From assembly GCF_051132615.1 (NCBI RefSeq), contig NZ_CP152375.1, forward strand, positions 744,001 to 808,000: DNA of 64,000 nt. The letters are read 5' to 3'. Positions 8,702-16,673 of the stretch are shown here, one piece after another. The notes under the pieces are model-generated. The model had not been told where the DNA came from. It searched no databases and saw only the letters and a list, made by a program, of their open reading frames with translations. Each line of letters begins with the position of its first letter. Position 1 is the first letter of the stretch. Source of the DNA: G051132615 sp051132615 (GTDB taxonomy: Bacteria; Pseudomonadota; Gammaproteobacteria; Burkholderiales; Neisseriaceae). The position numbers were made by a program, and so were the translations under genes.

Positions 8702-8764
8702 AAAAGGTACCTTTTAAATATAATAAACACCCATATATTAATTGTCAATATAAAAAGGTACCTT
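8702..8764 (-). promoter_or_regulatory. Twin palindromic operators upstream of the MarR gene
   Basis: AAAAGGTACCTTTT (8702-8715) and AAGGTACCTT (8755-8764) are perfect palindromes with centres 51 bases apart, close to five helical turns. They lie 75-140 bases upstream of the His-rich MarR start, where a dimeric MarR repressor would bind its own promoter. A related AAAGGTACCT occurs near 15536 but lacks symmetry. Confidence 0.5.
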
Positions 8765-8833
8765 GTTATAAAAAAGACAAAAAATTACTCAAAATATTAA
8801 ACAATTAGAATAAGCATTCAACAAAACCAATAC

Positions 8834-9727
8834 CTATTTAAGCTCATTGGAATGCCTCATGCGTTCTGTGATAAATTCTATAAACCGCTGAGTTTTTGCT
8901 GGAAGCAGTCTTGTTTCTGTCAGTGCATAGACAGACACAGGCTCTCCTTGCCATTGTGGCAATATACGACAAAGACGCCCCTCTTTAAGTTCTTGTGCAA
9001 CCACTTCCTTTGGTAAAAGCACAATACCTTGATCAAGAGTGGCAAGGCGTTTGATCATACCAACATTATTAAGCACATACCGCCCACTGACTTGGGCTTC
9101 TATTTTCTCAGCCGTTTGAGCATGATGTAAATTCCATACTCCATATTTAGGAAACCCTAAACATTCATATAGCCCAAGTTCACGAGGGTGGGACGGTTCT
9201 CCTGAAACCTCAAGATATTTGGGTGAAGCATAAAGATAAACAGACAATTTTGCTAACTGACGGGCAATTAAGTTGGAATCTTTCTGCTCGCCCATGCGAA
9301 TAGCCACATCAAATGGTTCTGAGACAAGGTCTACTCTGCGAGGTGTTAAATCAAACTCAAAAGTAATATTTGGATAAAGTTGGGCAAACTCAATCAGCAA
9401 TGGTGCCATATAGTTAAGTGCAAAATCCACAGGTAAAGACGCACGCAATAAACCCGTGGGTTGTGCAAGCATATCCCCTAATTGCTCATGTGCAAGCCTT
9501 GCTTCCTCTACAATCCGCCGACAACGTTCATAATAAATTTGACCAGATTCGGTCAACTCTATTTTACGTGTTGTTCGATGTAATAATCTTAACCCTATTT
9601 CTTTTTCCAACATGCAGATTCGTCTGGAAAGGGTTGAATTGGGTACACCAGTAGCCTCCGAAGCTTTTCGAAAACTCATGGCTTTGACAACCTCAACATA
9701 CAAAGCCATATCATTTAATAGTGCCAC
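8834..9727 (-). CDS. LysR-family regulator (divergent from old yellow enzyme)
   Basis: A 297-residue LysR protein with the N-terminal helix-turn-helix (ASEATGVPNSTLSRRICMLE, residues 22-41) and a normal effector-binding domain. It is divergent from the OYE-family reductase at 9893. The gap holds the perfect palindrome TCCATTAATGGA (9736-9747), a candidate binding site close to its own start. The LysR/ene-reductase pairing is common and suggests induction by an electrophile or quinone, though nothing in the sequence names the inducer. Confidence 0.87.
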   Translation of the reverse strand: MALLNDMALYVEVVKAMSFRKASEATGVPNSTLSRRICMLEKEIGLRLLHRTTRKIELTESGQIYYERCRRIVEEARLAHEQLGDMLAQPTGLLRASLPVDFALNYMAPLLIEFAQLYPNITFEFDLTPRRVDLVSEPFDVAIRMGEQKDSNLIARQLAKLSVYLYASPKYLEVSGEPSHPRELGLYECLGFPKYGVWNLHHAQTAEKIEAQVSGRYVLNNVGMIKRLATLDQGIVLLPKEVVAQELKEGRLCRILPQWQGEPVSVYALTETRLLPAKTQRFIEFITERMRHSNELK

Positions 9728-9892
9728 AGCATTGCTCCATTAATGGATTAATCTTTTCCATTTTACTATATTTATCTCATTTTATTATTATCATATGATG
9801 CACCCTATACATGAATGACCATTTATAAGGTTGTATAAGAGAACGAATACTTGCGTTATCTACGCAAAAAAAATACCAAAAAGGGCTTTAAA

Positions 9893-10951
9893 ATGAATAA
9901 ATTGTTTACACCAATCAAACTTGGACAAAATACACTATCAAACCGTCTAGCCATGGCACCGATGACTCGAAGCAGAGCACAATATGATGGCACACCTAGC
10001 GAAATGGCCAGTGAATACTATGCGCAACGCGCAAGTATTGGCCTAATCATTACGGAAGGCACCCAACCTTCTGATGATGGTCAAGGTTATATGATGACAC
10101 CGGGTATTTATACTGATGCACATGTTGCAGGTTGGCAAAAAATCACTTCTACCATACATGATAAAAAAGGCCATGTATTTTTCCAACTGATGCATGCTGG
10201 CCGTATGTCTCACCCCGACAATACCCCGCACCATCGACAAGGTGTAGCACCTTCTGCCATTGCACCAGACACACAAATATTCACCCCTACTGGTATGCAG
10301 GATATTCCAACCCCACGATCCTTAACCGTTGAAGAAATCAAAAAAACTGTAGCTGATTTTCGTTTTGCTGCACGTAGAGCAATAGAAGCAGGTGCAGATG
10401 GGGTGGAAATCCATGGGGCAAACGCCTATTTGATTCAACAGTTTTTTGCACCTAGCGCCAATACCCGAACTGATCAATATGGCGGCTCTATCAAGAACAG
10501 GGCACGTTTTGCACTAGAAGTTGCATCAGCAATAGCCGAAGAAATTGGTGCAGATAAAACAGCCATTCGCTTTTCTCCTGGTGCTAAATTATGGGGTATT
10601 GACGAAGGAGAGGAAGGCCCTCAGCTTTATCGTTATTTAGTTGCAGAATTGAATAAACTACGATTAGCCTATATACACATTATGGATCAAGGCAATGAAT
10701 CATTGTTACAAGATATTCGTCAACTATGGTCACAAGCATTGATTATTAATCGTCCAAATAAACCACGTGAGCAAATTGGGCAAGATGTTTCATCTGGCCT
10801 AGCAGATTTAGAAGCCTATGGACAAATGGTGCTGGCTAACCCTGACTTTGTCGAGCGTTTGCAATCTAATGCCCCAATGAATCAGGCAAATCCTAATGCA
10901 TTTTTTGGCGGTACAGAACAAGGATATATTGATTACCCATTCTTAAAATAA
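9893..10951 (+). CDS. nemA: Old-yellow-enzyme family alkene reductase (NemA-like)
   Basis: A 352-residue FMN-dependent TIM-barrel reductase. It starts LFTPIKLGQNTLSNRLAMAPMTRSRA, has the HGANAYLIQQFF substrate/FMN motif followed by NxRxDxYGGS, and has a C-terminal LANPDFVERL. These are the hallmarks of the NemA/OYE group, which reduces activated alkenes, quinones or nitro compounds with NADPH. AAGGG precedes the ATG at 9893; the frame is open to a TTG at 9851 but without support. Transcribed away from its LysR partner and ended by a very long hairpin at 11009-11064. Confidence 0.9.
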   Translation: MNKLFTPIKLGQNTLSNRLAMAPMTRSRAQYDGTPSEMASEYYAQRASIGLIITEGTQPSDDGQGYMMTPGIYTDAHVAGWQKITSTIHDKKGHVFFQLMHAGRMSHPDNTPHHRQGVAPSAIAPDTQIFTPTGMQDIPTPRSLTVEEIKKTVADFRFAARRAIEAGADGVEIHGANAYLIQQFFAPSANTRTDQYGGSIKNRARFALEVASAIAEEIGADKTAIRFSPGAKLWGIDEGEEGPQLYRYLVAELNKLRLAYIHIMDQGNESLLQDIRQLWSQALIINRPNKPREQIGQDVSSGLADLEAYGQMVLANPDFVERLQSNAPMNQANPNAFFGGTEQGYIDYPFLK

Positions 10952-11008
10952 TAATATTAATGCGAAAAGAAAAGCTTTCTAAGCCATTAATAGGTCAAAA
11001 AATTTAAA

Positions 11009-11064
11009 TCTTTTCTCACACGCCCAGCTACAGTATACGCTGTAGCTGGGCGTGTGAGAAAAGA
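11009..11064. terminator. Bidirectional terminator with a 25-bp perfect stem
   Basis: Positions 11009-11033 and 11040-11064 are perfectly complementary (25 bp) around the six-base loop TATACG. The stem is GC-rich in its middle (CACGCCCAGC) and ends in TTTTCT/AGAAAA, so each strand gives a hairpin with a U-rich tail. It separates the convergent OYE gene and the NADH dehydrogenase gene. The stem is much longer than a normal intrinsic terminator. Confidence 0.75.
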
Positions 11065-11088
11065 AATAAGCTATTTAGCAAAAACATA

Positions 11089-12285
11089 TTAAACAAAAGG
11101 AGCCAGAGGATCAGCTATTTTAAAGGCTTCCACCCGATCAGCTTTTGGTGGATAAATCAAATCATTGGTAATAGCTATTTTTATTTTTTTAGCATCTTGG
11201 CGAATACAATTCACGTTCTGTTCCCAACCTTCTGTAAAAACAGCTCCCCAAGCACCTAAATCAAGGCAAGTAACATAGTTTTCCTGCCTATAAGTCAAAG
11301 GCTCAATACCTAACAAACTGGCGGCAACATTATTCCCTGCAAATTTACCTAATGGGATAGCATGTTGACACGTCATTAACGCAATATTGCCTTTATTATC
11401 TGTTACAGCATGAGCCACATCACCAGTTGCATAAACATTGTCCTGCCCAACAACTTTTAAATGCTCATCAACAACTAACCTGCCTTGCTTATCTCGTGTG
11501 CCTACAATTTGAGCTGTTAATGTACTGGCTTGAACACCCACTGTCCAAATAACAGTTTTTGATTCAATAAATAGGCCATTTTTTAAATAAACACCTTGCT
11601 CATCAACATGATCAATACTTGAATTAAGTAACCATCTTACCCCTAATTCTTGCGAAGCTTGTTTAACTATAGCTTGCATTTGTACACTATAATTACTGCC
11701 AATACTGGAACCTCGATCAATAATCACCACATCGATATCACTCCCTAAAGTAGCTTTTAATCTTGCAGGCAACTCCATGGCCATTTCAATACCAGTAAAA
11801 CCACCGCCACACACAACCACTGTATTTCTAGCTTGAGAAGCAGATAACAAAGCCAAATCTTGTAAATGTTTTTCTAAAATAATGGCTGATTCAAGTTGAT
11901 CAAGGTTAAAAGTAAACTCTTTTACTCCAGGCACAAGGTCTTGCCTAACATGGCTACCACTTGCAAGAACCAAGCGATCATAATCAAGTATTGCTTGATT
12001 ACCCTGTTGATCGCAGTAACCAACCTGTTTGTTGACGGTGTCTATTTTTTCGACTTTACCCTGAACAAAAACCACACCTGTTGTTTGATATAAAGGCGCT
12101 AATTGACTCACCATTTTATCTGCATTTGCTTCATACAATCTGGGGCGAACACATAGCTCAGGTTTAGGTGCCAATACCATGACTTCAATATTCTCCCTAT
12201 TGTGTAAATCAACCAATCTTGCCGCACTTAAGGCTGACCACATACCAGCAAATCCAGAACCAATAATTAAAATTCTTTCTTTCAT
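11089..12285 (-). CDS. FAD-dependent NADH dehydrogenase (type II NDH-like)
   Basis: A 398-residue pyridine-nucleotide-disulphide oxidoreductase-fold flavoprotein. The N-terminal GSGFAGMWSALSAARL (residues 8-23) is the FAD-binding Rossmann motif. A second dinucleotide site, VVVCGGGFTGIEMAMEL, lies near residue 160, and TGDVAHA near 290 contacts FAD. There is no CxxC disulphide, fitting the Ndh type, which oxidises NADH at the membrane face and reduces quinone. It diverges from an Rrf2 regulator at 12483, probably its controller. Confidence 0.85.
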   Translation of the reverse strand: MKERILIIGSGFAGMWSALSAARLVDLHNRENIEVMVLAPKPELCVRPRLYEANADKMVSQLAPLYQTTGVVFVQGKVEKIDTVNKQVGYCDQQGNQAILDYDRLVLASGSHVRQDLVPGVKEFTFNLDQLESAIILEKHLQDLALLSASQARNTVVVCGGGFTGIEMAMELPARLKATLGSDIDVVIIDRGSSIGSNYSVQMQAIVKQASQELGVRWLLNSSIDHVDEQGVYLKNGLFIESKTVIWTVGVQASTLTAQIVGTRDKQGRLVVDEHLKVVGQDNVYATGDVAHAVTDNKGNIALMTCQHAIPLGKFAGNNVAASLLGIEPLTYRQENYVTCLDLGAWGAVFTEGWEQNVNCIRQDAKKIKIAITNDLIYPPKADRVEAFKIADPLAPFV

Positions 12286-12414
12286 TTTTTCACTCTCATG
12301 TTGTTCATCATTTGCAAAATACTATATCAAAACATTTTAACTAAGACAATATTAATCCTAGTTAAAATAAAAATAAAAAATAACATAATGAATTTAAACA
12401 ATTAAAAATTAAAA

Positions 12415-12456
12415 ATAGCAGACTCTATTTATCCGAGATAGAATATTTGCTATGAT
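12415..12456 (+). promoter_or_regulatory. Promoter/operator of the Rrf2 gene
   Basis: TGCTATGAT (12448-12456) is an extended -10 element 27 bases before the start. An imperfect inverted repeat, ATAGCA (12415-12420) with TGCTAT (12448-12453) plus inner CTAT/ATAG matches, spans the promoter and is the natural place for the Rrf2 dimer to bind. It lies in the intergenic region shared with the NADH dehydrogenase gene. Confidence 0.45.
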
Positions 12457-12482
12457 CTTTCTGTGATCAATGGAGAATGAAT

Positions 12483-12992
12483 ATGGCTTTTTATAGTTCT
12501 GGTGTAGAATATGGTATTCATAGTTTGACTTGCATGATCGATGCAAAAGGCAACAAACGAGAAATGAGTGTACGAGAAATTGCACAATTACAAGGTGTGC
12601 CTTTTGATTATCTAGCCAAAATTTTCACAAAATTATCCAAAGCAGGTCTTGTGATCAGTGCTGAAGGTAAAGGTGGTGGCTTTCAACTTGCTCGCTCGCC
12701 AGAGTTGATTACTCTTTTAGATATCGCTCAAGCCATTGATGATAAAAAACCTATTTTCCAGTGCAAAGAAATCAGAGAACGTTTTGTTGTTTTTAATGAT
12801 TCGCCCCCCAAATGGGCGTGCGCGGGCATTTGTGGCATCCATTCAGTCATGAAAACGGCACAAGAACGCATGGAAGAAGTCTTGGCACAATACTCTATTC
12901 TTGATATTTCACGCAGTATTTATGTCAAAGCACCAGCAAGCTTTGCTATTGAAATTGAAGAGTGGCTCAATAACAAAAGACAGCAAAGTTAA
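12483..12992 (+). CDS. Rrf2-family iron-sulphur transcriptional regulator
   Basis: A 169-residue Rrf2 protein. Its N-terminal helix-turn-helix contains the family motif (VPFDYLAKIFTKLSKAGLV...GKGGGFQLAR). Three cysteines follow, in FQCKEI and WACAGICGIH, placed as Fe-S cluster ligands of redox or NO sensors such as RsrR and NsrR. GGAG at 12472-12475 is correctly spaced for the ATG at 12483, not the in-frame ATG at 12477. It diverges from a flavin NADH dehydrogenase, suggesting redox control of that enzyme; the identity of the cluster and signal is inference. Confidence 0.87.
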   Translation: MAFYSSGVEYGIHSLTCMIDAKGNKREMSVREIAQLQGVPFDYLAKIFTKLSKAGLVISAEGKGGGFQLARSPELITLLDIAQAIDDKKPIFQCKEIRERFVVFNDSPPKWACAGICGIHSVMKTAQERMEEVLAQYSILDISRSIYVKAPASFAIEIEEWLNNKRQQS

Positions 12993-13019
12993 CATCATTA
13001 AAGAAGGAGTATTGATTTT

Positions 13020-13631
13020 ATGAACAAAATGTTTTTATCTTCATCTTTTGCAGATAGTGTTGAAATTTTTCAAAAATTTATCGGAAAAGACCTAGAAAAT
13101 CGAACCGTCACCTTTATCCCTACAGCAAGTATTGTTGAAGAAATAACCTATTATATAGATGCTGCTAAAGAAGCTTTTAAAAATTTAGGTATGAAACTTG
13201 TTATATTAGATATTGCTGACACGACAAAAGAAGAAATCAAAAACACTATAGAAAAAAATGATTTTATCTATATTTCAGGAGGAAACTCTTTTTTCTTGCT
13301 GCAAGAGCTAAAAAAGAAACAGGTTGATGAAATCATTCTACAAGAAATAAACAAAGGAAAAGTTTATATAGGAGAGTCAGCAGGTTCAATTATTATGGCA
13401 CCCAATATAGAATATATATCTGTACTTGATGACAAAGAAAAAGCCCCTGATCTATTATCTTATGAAGGTTTAAATGCACTCAGTAAGTACCCCTTACCAC
13501 ATTTAAATAACGAATATCTGGGCGAAGCAATTGAACAAATCATCCAGACTTATGGTGGCTCCCTCAATCTATTACCCATTACAGACATACAAGCCATTTT
13601 AGTTGAAAGCGATCAATTAACTATAGTTTAA
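13020..13631 (+). CDS. Peptidase S51 / class I glutamine amidotransferase-like protein
   Basis: A 203-residue protein with the S51 (dipeptidase E-like) fold. The nucleophile elbow GESAGSI (residues about 118-124) supplies the serine. The preceding IYISGGNSFFLL is the conserved glycine-rich loop, and PHLNNEYLG resembles the region holding the catalytic histidine. Family members cleave N-terminal Asp dipeptides or cyanophycin. AGAAGGAG lies ten bases before the ATG. It sits 27 bases after the Rrf2 gene and 12 bases before the transglycosylase gene and may be co-transcribed. Confidence 0.82.
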   Translation: MNKMFLSSSFADSVEIFQKFIGKDLENRTVTFIPTASIVEEITYYIDAAKEAFKNLGMKLVILDIADTTKEEIKNTIEKNDFIYISGGNSFFLLQELKKKQVDEIILQEINKGKVYIGESAGSIIMAPNIEYISVLDDKEKAPDLLSYEGLNALSKYPLPHLNNEYLGEAIEQIIQTYGGSLNLLPITDIQAILVESDQLTIV

Positions 13632-13643
13632 AGAGCTGCCCAC

Positions 13644-14432
13644 ATGAAAAAAACGGTCAAAAAGCTGCTTAAACGGATACTCATCACCCTTTTAAGTTTA
13701 GTGGTACTTATCATCAGCATTTTAGGCATCATAATTATGAAGGCTTACTCTAAACTACCCCCAGTAGATGCACTTGCCACCTGTAGACCAAGAATTGATG
13801 GACTTGATCAAGAGTGGGTAAAGGAATTGGGTAAACAATACCAAACATGTACTAAAATAGAAGATTTTCCAGTCAATCTAAAAAATGCAGTAATTGCAGC
13901 AGAGGACAAACGATTTTATCAACATTCAGGCGTGGATATTATTAGTATAGGTCGTGGCATATTTGGTAATATAGCTAATAAACCTGTTGCTGGTACCAGT
14001 ACCATTGCCCACCAAATTTCTCGACAGATCAATCTTACAGATAATAACACATCGAGGAGTCAATTTTATATGCTGTTATCAGCATATAAAATTGAACAAA
14101 ATTTCTCAAAAGATGAAATTTTGGGCTTTTATTTAAACCAAGTGTATATGGGTAAAAAAGCCTATGGTTTTCCAATTGCTTCTCAAGTGTACTTTGGTAA
14201 AAATGTTTCTGAACTCACCTTAGCTCAATCAGCCATGTTGGCAAGCCTACCAAGGGGACCATCTGCTTTCAATCCTGTTGATAGGCCTAAAAGAGCCAGA
14301 GCTCGCCAAATGCTCGTTTTAGAAAATATGAAACAATTAGGATTTATTAATCAAACCCAATTTGATCAGGCAAAAAATGAAGTATTGGTATACAAAATAG
14401 CAAAAACAGAAAACAATGCACTCGGGCTTTAA
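13644..14432 (+). CDS. Monofunctional glycosyltransferase-51 peptidoglycan polymerase
   Basis: A 262-residue protein with one N-terminal transmembrane anchor (residues 10-35) and a single GT51 domain. The motifs EDKRFYQHSGVD (catalytic glutamate first), GTSTIAHQISRQ and EILGFYLNQVYMGKKAYG are all present. No penicillin-binding transpeptidase domain follows, so it is monofunctional, polymerising lipid II at the outer face of the inner membrane. It resembles MtgA in layout, although the sequence looks closer to the GT51 domain of class A PBPs, and may be an accessory copy. It follows the S51 gene by 12 bases. Confidence 0.85.
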   Translation: MKKTVKKLLKRILITLLSLVVLIISILGIIIMKAYSKLPPVDALATCRPRIDGLDQEWVKELGKQYQTCTKIEDFPVNLKNAVIAAEDKRFYQHSGVDIISIGRGIFGNIANKPVAGTSTIAHQISRQINLTDNNTSRSQFYMLLSAYKIEQNFSKDEILGFYLNQVYMGKKAYGFPIASQVYFGKNVSELTLAQSAMLASLPRGPSAFNPVDRPKRARARQMLVLENMKQLGFINQTQFDQAKNEVLVYKIAKTENNALGL

Positions 14433-14470
14433 CAATCATGCTTTCTAGAATTGATGGCAACACGTTCTAT

Positions 14471-14932
14471 TTAAGAGCCTTTTGCCACATTTACCAACCA
14501 TTCCTTAATAAACTGTTCTGTACCTTTGGGCATGGTTTGGATCAGTTTGTTTTCCAACTCACTGACTACCCCCTCGCAAGTTTGAAGTTTTTCATACCCT
14601 AAAGAAGTAATACGTGTCTGCTTTTTTCTCCCATGATTAGGATCAGGTACACGTTCAATAAACTGTTCTTTTTCCAGATTTTTCAATATAACGGTAATAG
14701 TTTGTGGTGTTAACAACGATAAATGAGCTAAGTCTGCACCCGAAATATCAGGATAAGCCTTTAACATCGTTAAAATAACAAATTGAGGAAAAGTAACCCC
14801 AACTGAAGATAAAGCTTGCTCCATCTGGATTCTGTAACTTGAATAAGCTTGCCTAAATAAATAAGCTATATGCCCATCCTGACCTCTCTTACCCTCTCCA
14901 ATAATAGGGATGTTAAATTTTTCTTGACTCAT
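14471..14932 (-). CDS. MarR-family regulator (divergent from AhpD-like gene)
   Basis: A 153-residue MarR winged-helix protein; the recognition region is GADLAHLSLLTPQTITVILKNLE and the wing is PNHGRKKQTRIT. It is transcribed divergently from an AhpD-like protein at 14999 across a 66-base gap that contains two direct repeats, which fits repression of the neighbour. Members with this arrangement often respond to oxidants or phenolics. No conserved cysteine-based redox motif is evident beyond a single Cys near residue 118. Confidence 0.87.
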   Translation of the reverse strand: MSQEKFNIPIIGEGKRGQDGHIAYLFRQAYSSYRIQMEQALSSVGVTFPQFVILTMLKAYPDISGADLAHLSLLTPQTITVILKNLEKEQFIERVPDPNHGRKKQTRITSLGYEKLQTCEGVVSELENKLIQTMPKGTEQFIKEWLVNVAKGS

Positions 14933-14938
14933 AATGTT

Positions 14939-14981
14939 CGAACTCTTATATTATAGCAAATATATACGAATTCTTATATTA
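14939..14981 (+). promoter_or_regulatory. Direct repeats in the MarR/AhpD-like intergenic region
   Basis: CGAACTCTTATATTA (14939-14953) and CGAATTCTTATATTA (14967-14981) match at 14 of 15 positions with start points 28 bases apart. They fill most of the 66-base gap and overlap the space needed for both divergent promoters. Probable operators for the MarR protein at 14471-14932. Confidence 0.5.
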
Positions 14982-14998
14982 ACAACGAGGCAAACCCT

Positions 14999-15460
14999 AT
15001 GCAAACATTTATCTCTGAACAAGACTTCTTTACTCATGCAACAGATGCAAAAAAAGCACTGCTTGATCTTGGTGCTGCTGTTAAACAATCTGGGTTAGAT
15101 GATTCACTTTGCGAACTGGTCAAAATACGTGTTTCCCAAATCAATGGTTGCTCGTATTGTTTATCCATGCATTTAAATGTCGCCCATAAACTGAACATTG
15201 CACCAAGCAAATTAGATTTACTTCAAGTTTGGCGCGATACCGATTTATTCGATGCCAAAGAGCAAGCTGCATTAAATTGGGCCGAACATCTAACCCAAAT
15301 GGCGCAAGTCGACATTACTGCTGCTGATTATGAACAATTGAACACACTATTTTCTGCGACAGAAATCATGTTTTTAACCAGTTGCATCGCCAATATTAAT
15401 GCATGGAATCGAATTGCAGGTGGGCTAAAATTCAAACCTCATGTTCCTTCAGCAGGCTAA
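14999..15460 (+). CDS. AhpD-like carboxymuconolactone decarboxylase family protein
   Basis: A 153-residue alpha-helical AhpD-fold protein. The motif NGCSYCLSMHLNVA contains the CxxC plus downstream His of alkylhydroperoxidase-type CMD proteins, which use the cysteine pair for peroxide reduction or thiol exchange. ACGAGG precedes the ATG. It diverges from a MarR regulator, and a strong terminator follows at 15491. Role in oxidant or organic-peroxide defence is inferred from the family. Confidence 0.88.
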   Translation: MQTFISEQDFFTHATDAKKALLDLGAAVKQSGLDDSLCELVKIRVSQINGCSYCLSMHLNVAHKLNIAPSKLDLLQVWRDTDLFDAKEQAALNWAEHLTQMAQVDITAADYEQLNTLFSATEIMFLTSCIANINAWNRIAGGLKFKPHVPSAG

Positions 15461-15490
15461 ACTCAAAATACCAACACCTATCTTTATCAT

Positions 15491-15526
15491 AAAAATAAAC
15501 GCCTATTCAAATAAGCGTTTATTTTT
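15491..15526. terminator. Bidirectional intrinsic terminator
   Basis: AAAAATAAACGC (15491-15502) pairs with GCGTTTATTTTT (15515-15526) as a 12-bp perfect stem around a 12-base loop. T-rich on the plus strand and equally on the minus strand, it serves the convergent AhpD-like gene and the LysR gene ending at 15585. Confidence 0.75.
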
Positions 15527-15584
15527 AGGTTTAATAAAGGTACCTATAGTCATCTAAACAAGATGTTGACTATTATGCAAGCAA

Positions 15585-16469
15585 TCAAACATGAGCAAAC
15601 ATCGATTTTAGCCGCTGCAAAAACAGTTCCGATGCTTTAGAAAACACCTGATACCTTTTCCACACAATATTAATATCAACCTCCAACACCGGACTCAGTG
15701 GTCGAAAACAAAGATTACTCAAACAGGTTGTATTCACCAGCCTATCCAAACATAAAGCATAACCTATGCCTTTTTCAACCATTAAAGAAGCATTAAAGAT
15801 CAAATTATATGTAGCCACAATGTTCAACCTTTTATAGTCTCTTTTTATCCATTTCGAGATATTTTCATCCACATATTTTTGTTTTGAACCAATTAACGGC
15901 AAATCCCATAAATCTTCTGGACAAATAAATTTTCGTTCTGCTAATGGGCTATCTTTTCTCATCAATACACCCCATGTATCCTTTGCAGGTAATGTCAAAG
16001 ATTCATACTTGGCCATATTAGCAGGCCCAATTAACACACCAAAGTCTAGTAAACCTTTATCTATACGCTCTGTAACATCATCCGCATTACCACTAAATAA
16101 ATGAACATGAATTTGTGGAAAGTCATCTCTTAGTGTTTTGATGATCTCGGCAATCAGTTCCATAGCATAGGTTTCACCCCCACCAATATAAATATCACCA
16201 CTAACAGCTTCTGTTGGGGCATGAAATTCAGCTTCTGTTTTTTGAACCAGTTCAAGTATTTCTTCTGCACGCTTACGTAGCCGTATCCCTTCATCGGTTA
16301 AAGTAATTTTTCGGCTGCCACGAATAAATAATTGCGTACCCAGCTTGTCTTCTAACTCACTGAGCTGACGAGATAAAGTTGGCTGTGTCAAATGCAAATA
16401 CTGAGCCGCTGCTGTAACACTCTCTTCTTTTGCAAGTGCCAAAAAATAACGCAGTACCTTTATATCCAT
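15585..16469 (-). CDS. LysR-family regulator (divergent from NepI-like exporter)
   Basis: A 294-residue LysR protein with helix-turn-helix AAAQYLHLTQPTLSRQLSEL (residues 20-39) and a full effector domain, close by pattern to small-molecule-responsive LysR proteins next to MFS pumps. It diverges from the MFS gene at 16674 and the two alpha/beta hydrolases beyond it. The intergenic region holds an inverted repeat at 16544-16565 of the T-N11-A type. The inducing ligand is unknown. Confidence 0.87.
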   Translation of the reverse strand: MDIKVLRYFLALAKEESVTAAAQYLHLTQPTLSRQLSELEDKLGTQLFIRGSRKITLTDEGIRLRKRAEEILELVQKTEAEFHAPTEAVSGDIYIGGGETYAMELIAEIIKTLRDDFPQIHVHLFSGNADDVTERIDKGLLDFGVLIGPANMAKYESLTLPAKDTWGVLMRKDSPLAERKFICPEDLWDLPLIGSKQKYVDENISKWIKRDYKRLNIVATYNLIFNASLMVEKGIGYALCLDRLVNTTCLSNLCFRPLSPVLEVDINIVWKRYQVFSKASELFLQRLKSMFAHV

Positions 16470-16543
16470 AATAGTTTACCTGAAACAAATAAAAGTTTGT
16501 CACAAAACCATGCTAAAAAAGCATGAAAAATCATAAAATATAA

Positions 16544-16565
16544 GTATTTTACATGAATAAAATAC
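16544..16565 (+). promoter_or_regulatory. Inverted repeat between LysR and MFS genes
   Basis: GTATTTTA (16544-16551) and TAAAATAC (16558-16565) form an 8-bp inverted repeat with a six-base spacer, the form expected for a LysR box. A second small hairpin, CATGCT/AGCATG, lies at 16509-16525. Confidence 0.45.
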
Positions 16566-16673
16566 AAACTTATACTCAAGGATAACAAAATGATCACCCA
16601 CATTTAAACAAACTCACCTTATGCGATTATTGAAACCACATAACACATAAGTAAAACAATCAAAGAGACCAGT

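Noticed and set aside
15536..15547. AAAGGTACCT near the LysR/AhpD terminator as a third MarR operator
   Set aside because: Only the GGTACC core is symmetric and it lies between gene ends, not at a promoter.
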